Assembly (NCBI RefSeq): GCF_046523945.1
Contig: NZ_CP171363.1
Span: 2,232,001-2,296,000 of the forward strand
DNA from: Faucicola mancuniensis
Lineage (GTDB): Bacteria; Pseudomonadota; Gammaproteobacteria; Pseudomonadales; Moraxellaceae
Length of the DNA stretch: 64,000 bases
Direction of reading: 5' to 3'
Part shown: in pieces, positions 8,511-16,891 of the stretch
Position numbering within the stretch: position 1 is the first letter of the stretch
Layout of the letters: the number at the start of each line of letters is the position of its first letter
The notes under the pieces: model-generated
Seen by the model: the letters and a program-made list of their open reading frames with translations, nothing else
What the model was told of the DNA's origin: nothing
The model's database searches: none
Position numbers and translations under genes: made by a program

Positions 8511-10397
8511 ATGAATCCAGATATTAAACAAGCCCAAGAATTTGACCATAAAATCGCCACGCAAGTACAAAAAACCGAGCGATTTTTGGCTGACTTTAAC
8601 CAAAAACGTCAAAACCAAACTGCATTGCAGGCGTTTGATAGTCTTTTAAAACAGCACCCTATGGGTGAAGCAGTGGCAAAACATGAAATGCCTGATGCAC
8701 TGGCTACCTTGTTAAATAGCCGTGCAATCACAACGGCTGACAATGTGATTAAAACCCAATTTGACAATCTGAACGACAAATCACCTGATGAAGTGCAAAA
8801 ACTGGCAAATATCAAAGGCACACAAGCCATTTTTGACGGCATTGAACAAGGTATCGCTATCTACAAAAAACGCAATGGCGGTGCTGAACCATCGGCAAAT
8901 GTTATCTATGATGCACTGATAACAGCGGTAAATACCTGTACCGAACATTCTACTGACCAAAAAATCAAAGCCCAGTTTGACAGCTTAAGTTTTGAACATC
9001 ATGAAGCGTTATCAGTTGTTCCTGCTCAAATCATGGTTACAATCCTAACCAACATTGCCAACAGCCTACCAATGGTCGCAAAACTACCAAACCCAATCGG
9101 TAGTAACGAAGTGCCATTAATCTATGGTCGTACCGTTGCTAATATGCGTATGGGTGCAACCGAAAAAGGCGATTATATTGACGGTGTAAAAGCTGGACAC
9201 CCTTATCTTGAAAACCGCCATACACTTATCATGGAAAAAGCAGGTGCGGACTTTAGCACTCCGATTCATGTCGGTTATACAAAACAGGTTAATGCTGACC
9301 ATACAATCGGTTTTGTCGCTGATACAACAACACCAAAAGCTCCATTTTTGGGCGGTCGTGTGGTGATTACTGTTAAAGGCGTACCAGTTGCCAATGACCA
9401 CTACAAATCACACCCAACCCAAACAGGCGTGTCAAAACTACAACCGATTGGCGATAAAGCAATTACGGTTGATGGTAAAGAATACCTTGTAACAACAGGT
9501 TCTGCTGACCTTGATAATCATACAGTAAGTGTAACTTTTGACACATCTAAAACCGAACCAGAACAAAACGAAGTTCATGTACAAGTTATCTTTGACTATG
9601 AGCGTAAAAAACCAAATAGCAAAGAATATGTATTGACCCCACCTGGTATGGATATGGAATTTAACATGGCTTCGGTCTATGCAAGTCCAATGCGTACCGA
9701 AAGCACGGCAACCATTGACGCTATTACCCAAATGCGTAATGAGTTGAACCTTGACTGGCGTGTCGCTGTGTTAGCTGCTACACAACAAAAATACTACCTA
9801 GAACAAAATGCACGATTGCTCCGTGAACAGGTAATGTCATGTCTGCAACAAGCTAACCATACTGTTGTATTTGATGCACAAAAAGCAGGTGTCCAATACA
9901 CCAACTTTGGCGATGGCTTTACCGCAATTAAAGCATCAATCAACAATGCAAAAGTTGCCTTGTCTGAAATGGTGAATTTCCCAATCGCTGGCGTGGATAT
10001 TTTTGTTGGTAAAAAAGGTGCTGGCGTGTTCATGTCAATGACCACCACCGAATACACACCAACAGGGGTAAGCTACGGTGATAACACAAGCATTTATCAA
10101 ATCGGTACAATGACTGACGGTACTCGCATCTACTACGTTCCAGATAGCCTAGCATGGTTAGATGAAACAGGTGCTACTACCACTGCAACTGCCTTGTTAT
10201 TGCCACGTCCTACAACGCCAACACGCTCGCCATTTGTCGGAACTACTGCGGTTGCTCCAATGACATTAACAGCGAATTATGATGCGTTTGCAGAGCATAC
10301 AGCGATTTATAGCCGTATGGGTGCTGACCGTAACCCACACCCTGACTTTGGCAACCAAGCAATGTTAATCCAAATGCTAAACCTACCTAGTATTTAA
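8511..10397 (+). CDS. Probable major capsid protein
   Basis: This 628-residue protein is the largest structural gene of the prophage apart from the intein-bearing terminase. The N-terminal 200 residues are charged and helical, like a scaffolding or delta domain. Residues about 200-620 are beta-rich, with features often seen in HK97-fold capsid proteins (PPGMDMEFNMASVYASPMRTE, DWRVAVLAATQQKYYLEQNARLL, a C-terminal GADRNPHPDFGNQ). It has its own terminator on each side, suggesting high independent expression. AGGA lies ahead of the ATG at 8511. The assignment rests on size, position and general pattern, not on a diagnostic motif. Confidence 0.55.
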   Translation: MNPDIKQAQEFDHKIATQVQKTERFLADFNQKRQNQTALQAFDSLLKQHPMGEAVAKHEMPDALATLLNSRAITTADNVIKTQFDNLNDKSPDEVQKLANIKGTQAIFDGIEQGIAIYKKRNGGAEPSANVIYDALITAVNTCTEHSTDQKIKAQFDSLSFEHHEALSVVPAQIMVTILTNIANSLPMVAKLPNPIGSNEVPLIYGRTVANMRMGATEKGDYIDGVKAGHPYLENRHTLIMEKAGADFSTPIHVGYTKQVNADHTIGFVADTTTPKAPFLGGRVVITVKGVPVANDHYKSHPTQTGVSKLQPIGDKAITVDGKEYLVTTGSADLDNHTVSVTFDTSKTEPEQNEVHVQVIFDYERKKPNSKEYVLTPPGMDMEFNMASVYASPMRTESTATIDAITQMRNELNLDWRVAVLAATQQKYYLEQNARLLREQVMSCLQQANHTVVFDAQKAGVQYTNFGDGFTAIKASINNAKVALSEMVNFPIAGVDIFVGKKGAGVFMSMTTTEYTPTGVSYGDNTSIYQIGTMTDGTRIYYVPDSLAWLDETGATTTATALLLPRPTTPTRSPFVGTTAVAPMTLTANYDAFAEHTAIYSRMGADRNPHPDFGNQAMLIQMLNLPSI

Positions 10398-10414
10398 TTA
10401 AAAAAGTTGCTTCG

Positions 10415-10448
10415 TGCTTACGGGAATGGGTAGCCGTAAGCATTTTTT
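10415..10448 (+). terminator. Intrinsic terminator after capsid gene
   Basis: TGCTTACGG and CCGTAAGCA form a 9-bp perfect stem with a 10-base loop, followed by six T. Confidence 0.85.
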
Positions 10449-10488
10449 AAAAAATTAGCTTTAAGCAAATTTGCATTAAGGATAAAAA

Positions 10489-10851
10489 ATGGCAAAACGT
10501 AAAACCAATACCGAAACAGATGTACAAGCTGAAGACAAAGTAACTGAACCAGTCGTAGCTGATGATACTGATACGCCAGTTAAACCTGTAGATGAGCCTG
10601 TGGTCGCTCCAGTTGAAAAGGTTGAGCCAACCAAAGCTGAATCAGTTGTAGAAAAAAAGGCGGAAAAAAGGGCTGACAATGTTATTAAGGTTTTTAACAA
10701 TGCCAGTCGTAATCTGTATGAACCTGCAACAGCAACATTGCTAAAATCTGGTGAAACAACTGATATTTTTATCACGGTAGAAAAACAGCGTATTATTAAT
10801 AATATCAATCAGTTAAATTATCTGCATGGTAATTGTCTGGTAATTCAATAA
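10489..10851 (+). CDS. Hypothetical phage protein with acidic linker
   Basis: This 120-residue protein has two parts. Residues 1-65 are low complexity and rich in Val, Glu, Pro, Thr and Lys. Residues 66-120 form a compact domain (VFNNASRNLYEPATATLLKSGE ...) resembling small head-tail or capsid-associated domains. It sits in a cluster with the next gene, 13 bases apart. Function unknown. Confidence 0.6.
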   Translation: MAKRKTNTETDVQAEDKVTEPVVADDTDTPVKPVDEPVVAPVEKVEPTKAESVVEKKAEKRADNVIKVFNNASRNLYEPATATLLKSGETTDIFITVEKQRIINNINQLNYLHGNCLVIQ

Positions 10852-10864
10852 TGGGGTTTTGGCG

Positions 10865-11146
10865 ATGATTGAAACAAAAATTTTAGATGAAGCGGTTGGT
10901 ATCCAGTATCAAGGCGTAACTGACCTGTCTGAAACGTCCAATGTAGCAAGTCTGACAAAAGCGACCATTGTAGGGCGTTTTAAACGTGGGGTTGTTGGTC
11001 GTCCGTTTAAAGTTACTCGTGATAATTATCAAGCACTTTTGGGGTTTGATAGTAGTAATGCGGATTATCTAGCGGTGGAAGATGCTTTTGCTCGTAGGAT
11101 TACGGAATTGACGGTTATGCGGATTGGTAAACCTGTGGGAAAGTAG
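10865..11146 (+). CDS. Sheath-like small phage protein, zero-frame product
   Basis: The zero-frame product has 93 residues. Its pattern (ATIVGRFKRGVVGRPFKVT ... DYLAVEDAFARRITELTVMRIGKP) is like the N-terminal part of contractile tail sheath proteins, although a sheath would be far longer. The TAG stop at 11144 follows directly on a slippery GGGAAAG. A -1 shift adds 27 codons and ends at 11226 in a TAATG overlap with the next gene. I prefer the ATG at 10865, with GGGG 8 bases before it, over the TTG at 10859. It could alternatively be a sheath fragment left after insertion of the genes that follow. Confidence 0.6.
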   Translation: MIETKILDEAVGIQYQGVTDLSETSNVASLTKATIVGRFKRGVVGRPFKVTRDNYQALLGFDSSNADYLAVEDAFARRITELTVMRIGKPVGK

Positions 11147-11226
11147 TTGCCCCTGATGATAATAAGGGGTCTAATAATACCAATACCAGAAAACCGAGCT
11201 ATATCACTTTAACAGGAACACCATAA
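11137..11226 (+). promoter_or_regulatory. Candidate -1 programmed frameshift site and extension
   Basis: The zero frame reads gtG GGA AAG TAG, which is exactly the heptamer used by lambda G/GT. Slipping back one base gives VVAPDDNKGSNNTNT and then 12 further residues, ending in TAA at 11224-11226. That stop shares a base with the next ATG, a typical coupled arrangement. The extension keeps a plausible coding composition. A simple indel mutation is the alternative explanation. Confidence 0.55.
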
Positions 11227-12023
11227 TGTACGCACTTAAATACAAAATTAATGACGGTGAATATCAAGTTATTCACTCGTCATATCTACCAAAAAATGCG
11301 GAAGCAAATACATGTTTAGCATATATATTAAATGCCATTGGATTGACAACAGACGGTAATGATGCAGTTTCACCTTTTTTTGTCCTTCAAGGTGATTTAG
11401 ATGGTGCAAAATTAACTGCAATTAAAGGCATACAATCAAACACCTTGTCTAGTATACAAAAACGCAATCTGGGTGAACGCTTGCTCAATGGTGAAAATAC
11501 CATTACATTTGAAAAAATGACCCAAACTGAGTTAACAGACGTAAAGGCAAATACTGATTTATTCACTTGGTTAAAACAATGTGTGGGCAGTACCACGCCA
11601 CCAGAAGGGTATGATTTGCCAATTGTTACTGAAACAACAATTAAATGTTTTGGTCTTGCGATAATCAAACCTATTACCAATCCAGTCGTAACAATACATT
11701 TTACTCTTAATGGGTCTAATTACGATGAACAAGGGAATTACTCTACTTATGCAGTCGCCCAAGCATATTTTGTTGAAGGCTATGAATATCTAAAAGTTAA
11801 TGGCGTAGATTTGTTGAGTACTGGTTTGGGCTACGGTATTAGTGGTGTGGAAATTATAGCAGATAGTGGTGGTGATGTGTCTTTCGCAACTCGTGAAGCT
11901 ACGCCTATTAATGTTGAAGCTAAATTTAATCAAGCTATTTCCCAATACGAAATGCAACTTGTTGGTGGTAATGCAACTATCCGAGAAGATAAGAGTGTTG
12001 TTTTTACATTGCTGGCAAGTTAA
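11226..12023 (+). CDS. Hypothetical phage protein
   Basis: This 265-residue protein is unrecognised. It has a central TTPPEGYDLP linker near residue 125 and a beta-rich C-terminal half. The start codon overlaps the stop of the frameshift extension upstream (TAATG). Together with the glycosyltransferase gene downstream it forms a small cassette between two sheath-like genes, bounded by a hairpin at 13521. A cargo (moron) or receptor-modification cassette is a reasonable inference. Confidence 0.55.
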   Translation: MYALKYKINDGEYQVIHSSYLPKNAEANTCLAYILNAIGLTTDGNDAVSPFFVLQGDLDGAKLTAIKGIQSNTLSSIQKRNLGERLLNGENTITFEKMTQTELTDVKANTDLFTWLKQCVGSTTPPEGYDLPIVTETTIKCFGLAIIKPITNPVVTIHFTLNGSNYDEQGNYSTYAVAQAYFVEGYEYLKVNGVDLLSTGLGYGISGVEIIADSGGDVSFATREATPINVEAKFNQAISQYEMQLVGGNATIREDKSVVFTLLAS

Positions 12024-12101
12024 TAATGAAATTAAGTTACTGCACCACTTGTAAAGATAGGGTATGGCAGTTAGAACAAACGTTGCCACACAATACCCAT
12101 T

Positions 12102-13001
12102 AGACCTCTTTCCAAACTAACCCAACTCGAAATTATAAATGGCACAAATCAAATTAACCCTTAAGCCAAAGCGTTTTCTGCGATTACGATAACGACAGGC
12201 TAGGATTTTAAAACGTTTGATTTTGCCGATAACATGTTCATTGGTTACCCGTTCAGAAGCTAATTCTCGATTGGCTTGTTTGTCAACTTTAGATAGTGGA
12301 TTAAGCTTGGTTTTCTTTTTTGGGAATTTGCTATTGGCATGGTGTTTGTGTATGCCTTGATAGCCCGAATCTACTTGGATTAAGATACTAGGCTTTATAC
12401 GCATTTTTGAGTATTGGTAAAGTTTAAAGTCATGGGTTTTACCTTTGCTAAAATGGGTACAAAGTATTTTTTTGCTGTTTTTATCGACAACGATTTGTGC
12501 TTTTAAGGTGTGGTGTTTCTTTTACCTGAGTATTGCCTGCGTTGCTTTTTTGGGTCGCTCACAAGGTACTTCGGTTGCGTCTATCAGTACGGTTTCAAGG
12601 TTTGGGTCTTGCCATAAAGCCTTTTTGCTAGGTAGGGCAAAGTCTTTGTGGGCTATCAGTATGCTTTCTACCCATTTGATGGTTTTACAGACAGCACTTT
12701 CACTGATACCAAAGTCTTGCCCTAGGTGAAATTGGGTGCGATATTCTCGGTAGTAACTCAAAGTCAGCATGAGCTTGTTTTCTAGGCTGATTTCATTTTT
12801 CCTGCCACCTTTTTTGTGTTGTTCGTTGTATGCTTCTTGTAGTATGGTGAGCATATGAGTATAGGTACTTCTTTGGATGCCAAAGTAGCGTTTAAATTGT
12901 GCGTCACTGAGTTTTTCTGCTTGTTCGGGTATCATGCTTTTGCTGTTTTTTCTAAAAATCAGTATTATACCAAATCACTATTAAGGTTTGGAAAGAGGTC
13001 T
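12102..13001 (+). mobile_element. IS5-family (ISL2-type) insertion sequence, 900 bp
   Basis: The terminal inverted repeats are AGACCTCTTTCCAAAC on the left and its exact complement on the right. They are flanked by a 3-bp direct repeat ATT (12099-12101 and 13002-13004). An ANT duplication, an HTH_4-type N-terminus and a length of 900 bp fit the ISL2 group. The transposase is on the - strand. The clean duplication shows a recent simple insertion. Confidence 0.9.
12117..12935 (-). pseudogene. IS5-family DDE transposase, interrupted
   Basis: On the - strand the first 137 codons (12935 to 12522) encode the HTH region and the first catalytic Asp (VLIDATEVPCERPKK), then a stop. After a 13-codon stretch that must be read in another frame (KQRRQYSGK), the original frame resumes as HHTLKAQIVVDKNSKK. 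It continues to VDSGYQG (second Asp) and SERVTNEHVIGKIKRFK (Glu). The breaks are at A-runs: AAAAAA near 12550 has one A too many and AAAAG near 12525 one too few. The two changes cancel. Total length is about 272 residues, normal for the group. Confidence 0.8.
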
Positions 13002-13520
13002 ATTATTTACAATCAGATGTGGTGGATTTAATTATTATTGCTTTTAACGACACCACCGTAAAGCCTTTTTTACAAAAACATTATGCTGACTATCTAAACG
13101 ATGGTCGCATAAAATTGATTGAGCATTTTGAAAATATTATATTTGCTGATGGTAGTGATTGGTCATGTGGTTATGTTAAAGATATTGCTCATCGTAATGC
13201 TATAGGTGATGTATTGTTTAATCTTGATGCTGATAATTTCATTGATGATGAATTACATGAATTATTATTAAATCTAAAACCAAATGAAATTGTTATAACT
13301 AAACAAACTGAATGGTTGCCAGACGGCAGAAGCGGAAGAATTGGTATACATAAATCCATATACGGAAAAATCCGCTATCAAGATAAAGGCAGGTCTGACG
13401 ATGGTGATTTTATTATACAAGCTATTTTATCCAAACTAAAAATCAAACAGATAGCTTGTAAATACAAACCAGTATCAAATAATCGGAACATCAAAAAACA
13501 CCCTGTAATGACAATGCCAT

Positions 13521-13555
13521 AATAAGCCTATCTTAACAACGATAGGCTTATTTTT
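13521..13555 (+). terminator. Perfect hairpin directly before a start codon
   Basis: AATAAGCCTATC and GATAGGCTTATT form a 12-bp perfect stem with an 8-base loop, followed by TTT and the ATG at 13556. It terminates the glycosyltransferase transcript. The only Shine-Dalgarno-like AGG for the next gene (13544-13546) lies inside its 3' arm. Confidence 0.8.
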
Positions 13556-14932
13556 ATGGAAAAGCAAACCCTATACCTTGCCTTAACCAAGCAAGGCTTT
13601 ACCCTAAGCTATACAGACACACCAGATGCCTTAGCCGTTGTCGCTATGCTTGGTGATTATGTGTTTGACAATAACTGTCAGATGACCGTCAAAGTTACCG
13701 ATACCAAAGACGGTTCAAACCCTGATGACCCATTGAACAACCTAGTATTTACCCTTGATATTAGCGATAAGATTGATGATAAAAAAATCACCAGTCTAAC
13801 AGGTCGTTTATACGTTGGCGGTGGTATTGAAGCATTAGAACAAAATTATCCACAAAAACTTAGTTATATCACCAAAAAACTGGATTTTTACGGTGCGTTG
13901 GACGGTGAAAATGACTTTTTTGACGTGGTGGAAACTCGCTATCAAAAAGACAAAGCCGATGAAATCGTGGCAAAACTAAAAGAAGTAGGCGTGTTTAATC
14001 TATTAAACAGCTACCGAATTTCTAAAAAAGTGGTCGCTATCCCTGCAACGCCAAACGATACGGATTTGACCGCTGAACAGGTGCGTGTTGCATTAACCAA
14101 AGCAGTCAAACCTAGCTATTTTATCTTGGCAAATATTGATGACTTACCCATGATTGATGCCGTTATGTCGGTAATGGATAAGTTTAACAATCATTTGTTT
14201 ATTGATGTAGGTGAGATTAGCGATTATCAACAAGTTGTCGCTTTTGTAGATAGCCTTGCACTAGCAGACCACCGTGTGCGTGTGCTATGGAATCCAAACC
14301 TTTCACACCCAAACAATGCAACAACGGTTTTGGCTCGTAAAAAATGGCGACCTTGTGTTGGTGATTATCTAGCCTTGCATTTGTTGCGTAACGCAAGACG
14401 AAACAGTCAAGGTATTCCACCTATCAATATCCCTGTCGCTGGCTATGCTTTTCCATTGAATTTTAAAGGCATGAAGCAAATGGCAACGGTCAATCTTGAC
14501 GAAGAAGCACAAAATGCCCTTGCTAAAGCTAAAGTGATTGTGGTTTTAAACGAAAACTATGGCAATGAAAGCCGTTGGATTTATGGCGATGTATTAACAC
14601 AACGTGATAGTGATACCAGTGCATTACGCCTTGCTAATGCTGCTGAAATTGAAACATTTACGGCTAATATGGTGATTGATATTATCAAACGTCATATGCT
14701 AACGCCAATGAGTAACTTTTTACAAAATGCGTATGATGATTGCGTGGCGTTCCTAGATGCGTGCGTGTCAGCAGGGCTACTGGGGCGAAGTGAGCAGTTG
14801 GGTGGTTTGTACTATGCGTTATCCATTGTGCCAAGAGAAGATAAGCCGTTTGAAGCGGTTGATGTGAAGTTTGCACGCCGTCCAGAAGGTGCGGTACGTC
14901 AAGCCTACCTCGAAACCACGATTAATAAGTAA
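13556..14932 (+). CDS. Probable contractile tail sheath protein
   Basis: This 458-residue protein has a C-terminal third with the pattern of contractile-tail sheath proteins: RWIYGDVLTQRDSDTSALRL, then an NMVIDIIKRHMLTPMSNFL helix and a final domain. The middle (VGDYLALHLLRNARRNSQGIPP) also fits. It would polymerise around the tail tube and contract on injection. The ATG follows immediately after a strong hairpin with no free ribosome-binding site, which is unusual for an abundant protein. The assignment is by pattern recognition only; other large virion proteins are possible. Confidence 0.5.
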   Translation: MEKQTLYLALTKQGFTLSYTDTPDALAVVAMLGDYVFDNNCQMTVKVTDTKDGSNPDDPLNNLVFTLDISDKIDDKKITSLTGRLYVGGGIEALEQNYPQKLSYITKKLDFYGALDGENDFFDVVETRYQKDKADEIVAKLKEVGVFNLLNSYRISKKVVAIPATPNDTDLTAEQVRVALTKAVKPSYFILANIDDLPMIDAVMSVMDKFNNHLFIDVGEISDYQQVVAFVDSLALADHRVRVLWNPNLSHPNNATTVLARKKWRPCVGDYLALHLLRNARRNSQGIPPINIPVAGYAFPLNFKGMKQMATVNLDEEAQNALAKAKVIVVLNENYGNESRWIYGDVLTQRDSDTSALRLANAAEIETFTANMVIDIIKRHMLTPMSNFLQNAYDDCVAFLDACVSAGLLGRSEQLGGLYYALSIVPREDKPFEAVDVKFARRPEGAVRQAYLETTINK

Positions 14933-14972
14933 TTTTTAATCAATTTTTTAACCAAAATAAGGAAAAAATACG

Positions 14973-15791
14973 ATGTTTATGTCTAATCCAATTTTTGATA
15001 GTTTAAAACAAACCAATCAAAACCAACAGTTTGACGGTATTAAAGAAGCAGTTGAGCAAGTTGCTTTTGACCCTATTGATGAGCGTATGGCAATCACCCA
15101 AGCCGCTAATATGCGTATGGCGGCTGTGTCTGTGGTGCTAAATACCACGATGATTTTGTCAGAAGGGCAAGATGAAGAAGATGAGTTGTTGCCAAATGAA
15201 GTGTTAGACGGCTTGATTGAAGATGTCTTTGTTGAAGATGATGAAGATGATGAAGATGATGACGAAGTGGTTGATGAAACGGTAAAAGCACAACTTACGG
15301 CTTTTGTTATGGAAGCATTGATTGCTTTTGGTGTCAAAGAGAGTGTTATTAGTGATATGTTTAATACTGATACCGATGTTGCCGATACTGCCATTGAAAA
15401 AGCGTGTGAAACCGTGCTTGAAAATCTACCTGATGACGGTGAGCCGTTAGATGAGTTTTTAAATGCCTATATCTTTGGTGTTGGTATTGATGAAGAAGAC
15501 AGTGAAGAAGGGTTTGATGGGGTTGGTAGTACAATTAAAAAACTGTTTGGCGGTAAAACATCAACCCAAAAAATCGGTGGCAAAACGTTCAGATATAAAG
15601 CAGAAAAAGTCATTAAGAACGGCAAAGCTGTTTTTAAAAATGTTCGTGTTGGTGGTGGTCATGTTAAGCTAAGTGCAAAACAAAAGGCGGCTTTAAAAAA
15701 AGCACAACGAAAAGCACAGCTTGGCTCTGCAGTCATGAAACGTGTTAAATCCTTTAAAAAAGGGTTTAAATTAGGTTTGCATGACCGTTAA
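14973..15791 (+). CDS. Phage protein with acidic run and basic C-terminus
   Basis: This 272-residue protein has no named family. It has a long Asp/Glu run at about residues 88-105 and helical acidic segments to about 180. The strongly basic C-terminus (KLSAKQKAALKKAQRKA and the residues after it) could bind DNA or the capsid interior. The start follows AAGGAAAAAA; a second ATG is at 14979. It is the last + strand gene of the structural operon. Charge layout suggests an internal virion or chaperone-like protein, which is inference. Confidence 0.6.
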   Translation: MFMSNPIFDSLKQTNQNQQFDGIKEAVEQVAFDPIDERMAITQAANMRMAAVSVVLNTTMILSEGQDEEDELLPNEVLDGLIEDVFVEDDEDDEDDDEVVDETVKAQLTAFVMEALIAFGVKESVISDMFNTDTDVADTAIEKACETVLENLPDDGEPLDEFLNAYIFGVGIDEEDSEEGFDGVGSTIKKLFGGKTSTQKIGGKTFRYKAEKVIKNGKAVFKNVRVGGGHVKLSAKQKAALKKAQRKAQLGSAVMKRVKSFKKGFKLGLHDR

Positions 15792-15830
15792 AACGTCATA
15801 GCAAATCAATCGGTATTCGTTAATATTTTA

Positions 15831-15880
15831 TGTAGGGTAGCAAATTACCCCACCTAACAAAGCTAGGCAGGGTAATTGTT
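15831..15880. repeat. Dispersed TGTAGGG palindromic repeat, degenerate copy
   Basis: TGTAGGGTAGCAAATTACCC followed by an inverted partner (GGCAGGGTAATTG) at the convergent end of two phage genes. It is related to the copies at 38959, 41917, 55104 and 56221. Confidence 0.5.
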
Positions 15881-15899
15881 AAAGGTTTTGTTTATTTTT

Positions 15900-16703
15900 T
15901 TAACAGGCTATCTCATTACAACTTGGATAATCACAGCCAATACGATACTGACGAGAGAGCAACTGCTCAACATCACCGCCAAACACCTTTTGGCAAGAAC
16001 TTGACAAATTTTGCTCAAACTCATTTGCCGACTGCATAATCAGCTTTTCACATTCCGCCATTATCAAATCAGCATCTTCATTATTTCTCAAAATGCGTTT
16101 GATAATTATCTTTTCGGCTTCAGCCACCGTATTATTCAACCTTACCACCGTTTTATAAATATCCAACATCTCATTGGCAATAATCGGCAAATGCTCCACT
16201 TCAAACACCGCAGGACTAGGCGTACCAGTCGCAAAGCGTAACCGTGTCCAAATTGCATTCACAGCCGATTGCTCCCAACGCATAGAATGCGTAGTTAGCC
16301 AAATCAAGCGTTTAATATTTAACGTATCTGCATTACTTACATAGTTGCGTTTTTCGCATTTTGGTTTTGGAGCGTGATACCGCCCTGTTTGACGAATAGT
16401 TGGCAACACATCATTAAACACCCAATCTTGAAACTTTACCGCACTTGGCAACTTACTACCAAAAATCAAACGGTAAACATCAGGTTCATAAATTACACGG
16501 ACGTTTTGTAAACCACCTGCTGTTTTAAGGGGGTAGTGTTTCACGACCCCATTGCAATGGCGTGAAATAGCATCTTTCGTATTTGTATAACCCAAAGCGT
16601 TTGCAACATCTTTGGCAACAAACATCGGCGTATTATTTTCATCAACAATAATACGCACATTATCAGATTGGTTAAAGGTAAAAGTTTGGGTTAATACGTT
16701 CAT
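15900..16703 (-). CDS. Bro-N domain phage antirepressor
   Basis: The N-terminal 110 residues are a BRO-N domain (PMFVAKDVANALGYTNTKDA, then VIYEPDVYRLIFGSKLPSA and FQDWVFNDVLPTIRQTG), as in phage antirepressors of the Ant/BRO group. Such proteins bind DNA or inactivate repressors during induction. The C-terminal part (about 150 residues) is helical and unassigned. The start follows AGGAG at a good distance. The leader has an intrinsic terminator and sequence complementary to a structured RNA encoded just upstream, so expression is probably under antisense RNA control. It lies downstream of the integrase on the same strand. Confidence 0.85.
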   Translation of the reverse strand: MNVLTQTFTFNQSDNVRIIVDENNTPMFVAKDVANALGYTNTKDAISRHCNGVVKHYPLKTAGGLQNVRVIYEPDVYRLIFGSKLPSAVKFQDWVFNDVLPTIRQTGRYHAPKPKCEKRNYVSNADTLNIKRLIWLTTHSMRWEQSAVNAIWTRLRFATGTPSPAVFEVEHLPIIANEMLDIYKTVVRLNNTVAEAEKIIIKRILRNNEDADLIMAECEKLIMQSANEFEQNLSSSCQKVFGGDVEQLLSRQYRIGCDYPSCNEIAC

Positions 16704-16709
16704 AACGAA

Positions 16710-16730
16710 CTCCTAGTTAGTTTTCTGAAA
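16710..16730 (-). promoter_or_regulatory. Antirepressor ribosome-binding leader, antisense target
   Basis: On the - strand this reads TTTCAGAAAACTAACTAGGAG, with the Shine-Dalgarno at its 3' end. TTTCAGAA and AACTAG are each exactly complementary to single-stranded parts of the RNA at 16754-16828. Pairing would cover the ribosome-binding site. Confidence 0.6.
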
Positions 16731-16751
16731 AAAACCTTATTAAAAATAAGG
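16728..16751 (-). terminator. Intrinsic terminator between C4-like RNA and antirepressor
   Basis: On the - strand CCTTATT-TTT-AATAAGG is followed by seven T. It would end the small RNA at 16754-16828, or attenuate the antirepressor mRNA. Confidence 0.75.
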
Positions 16752-16753
16752 GT

Positions 16754-16828
16754 GTCAAGAGTTTCAGAACCGCAACTAGACGGCTGACAGCTTTTCCTTA
16801 CGGTATTGTATGACTGCCAACTCTCGAC
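16754..16828 (-). ncRNA. Candidate C4-type antisense RNA
   Basis: This 75-nt segment folds by hand into a three-way junction. P1 is GUCGAGAGUU with AACUCUUGAC (10 bp, one G-U). P2 is GGCAG with CUGUC. P3 is AGCCG with CGGUU, and its 8-nt loop UCUAGUUG shows CUAGUU. CUAGUU and the adjacent UUCUGAAA are complementary to the antirepressor leader. Known C4 RNAs of phages P1 and P7 sit just upstream of ant and act this way. An intrinsic terminator follows directly. I found no clear promoter of its own. Confidence 0.6.
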
Positions 16829-16891
16829 ATAAGAAGTCCAATAGGTGGATTAACTGACTATTATGATGAGAGATTGCCAAATAATAGGCAT

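Larger units (their letters stand above)
12026..13522 (+). pseudogene. GT2-like glycosyltransferase gene interrupted by an IS
   Basis: The 5' piece (12026-12101) encodes MKLSYCTTCKDRVWQLEQTL and a few further residues; the 3' piece resumes after the IS. Removing the 900-bp IS and one ATT duplication joins the frame exactly to give ...HNTHYLQSDVVDLIIIAFND, the usual start of family 2 glycosyltransferases. It continues to a DxD-like NLDADNF motif and a C-terminal stop at 13522. The restored product is about 197 residues. Phage-borne glycosyltransferases usually modify surface glycans or virion proteins; the target here is unknown. The gene is inactive now. Confidence 0.85.

Noticed and set aside
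12445..12729. A + strand protein gene within the IS
   Set aside because: It is antisense to the transposase, whose motifs are clear on the - strand.
16754..16828. A tRNA gene (75 nt with a long terminal stem)
   Set aside because: The terminal stem is 10 bp, and no T-arm or anticodon arm can be formed. The three-stem fold does not match a cloverleaf.
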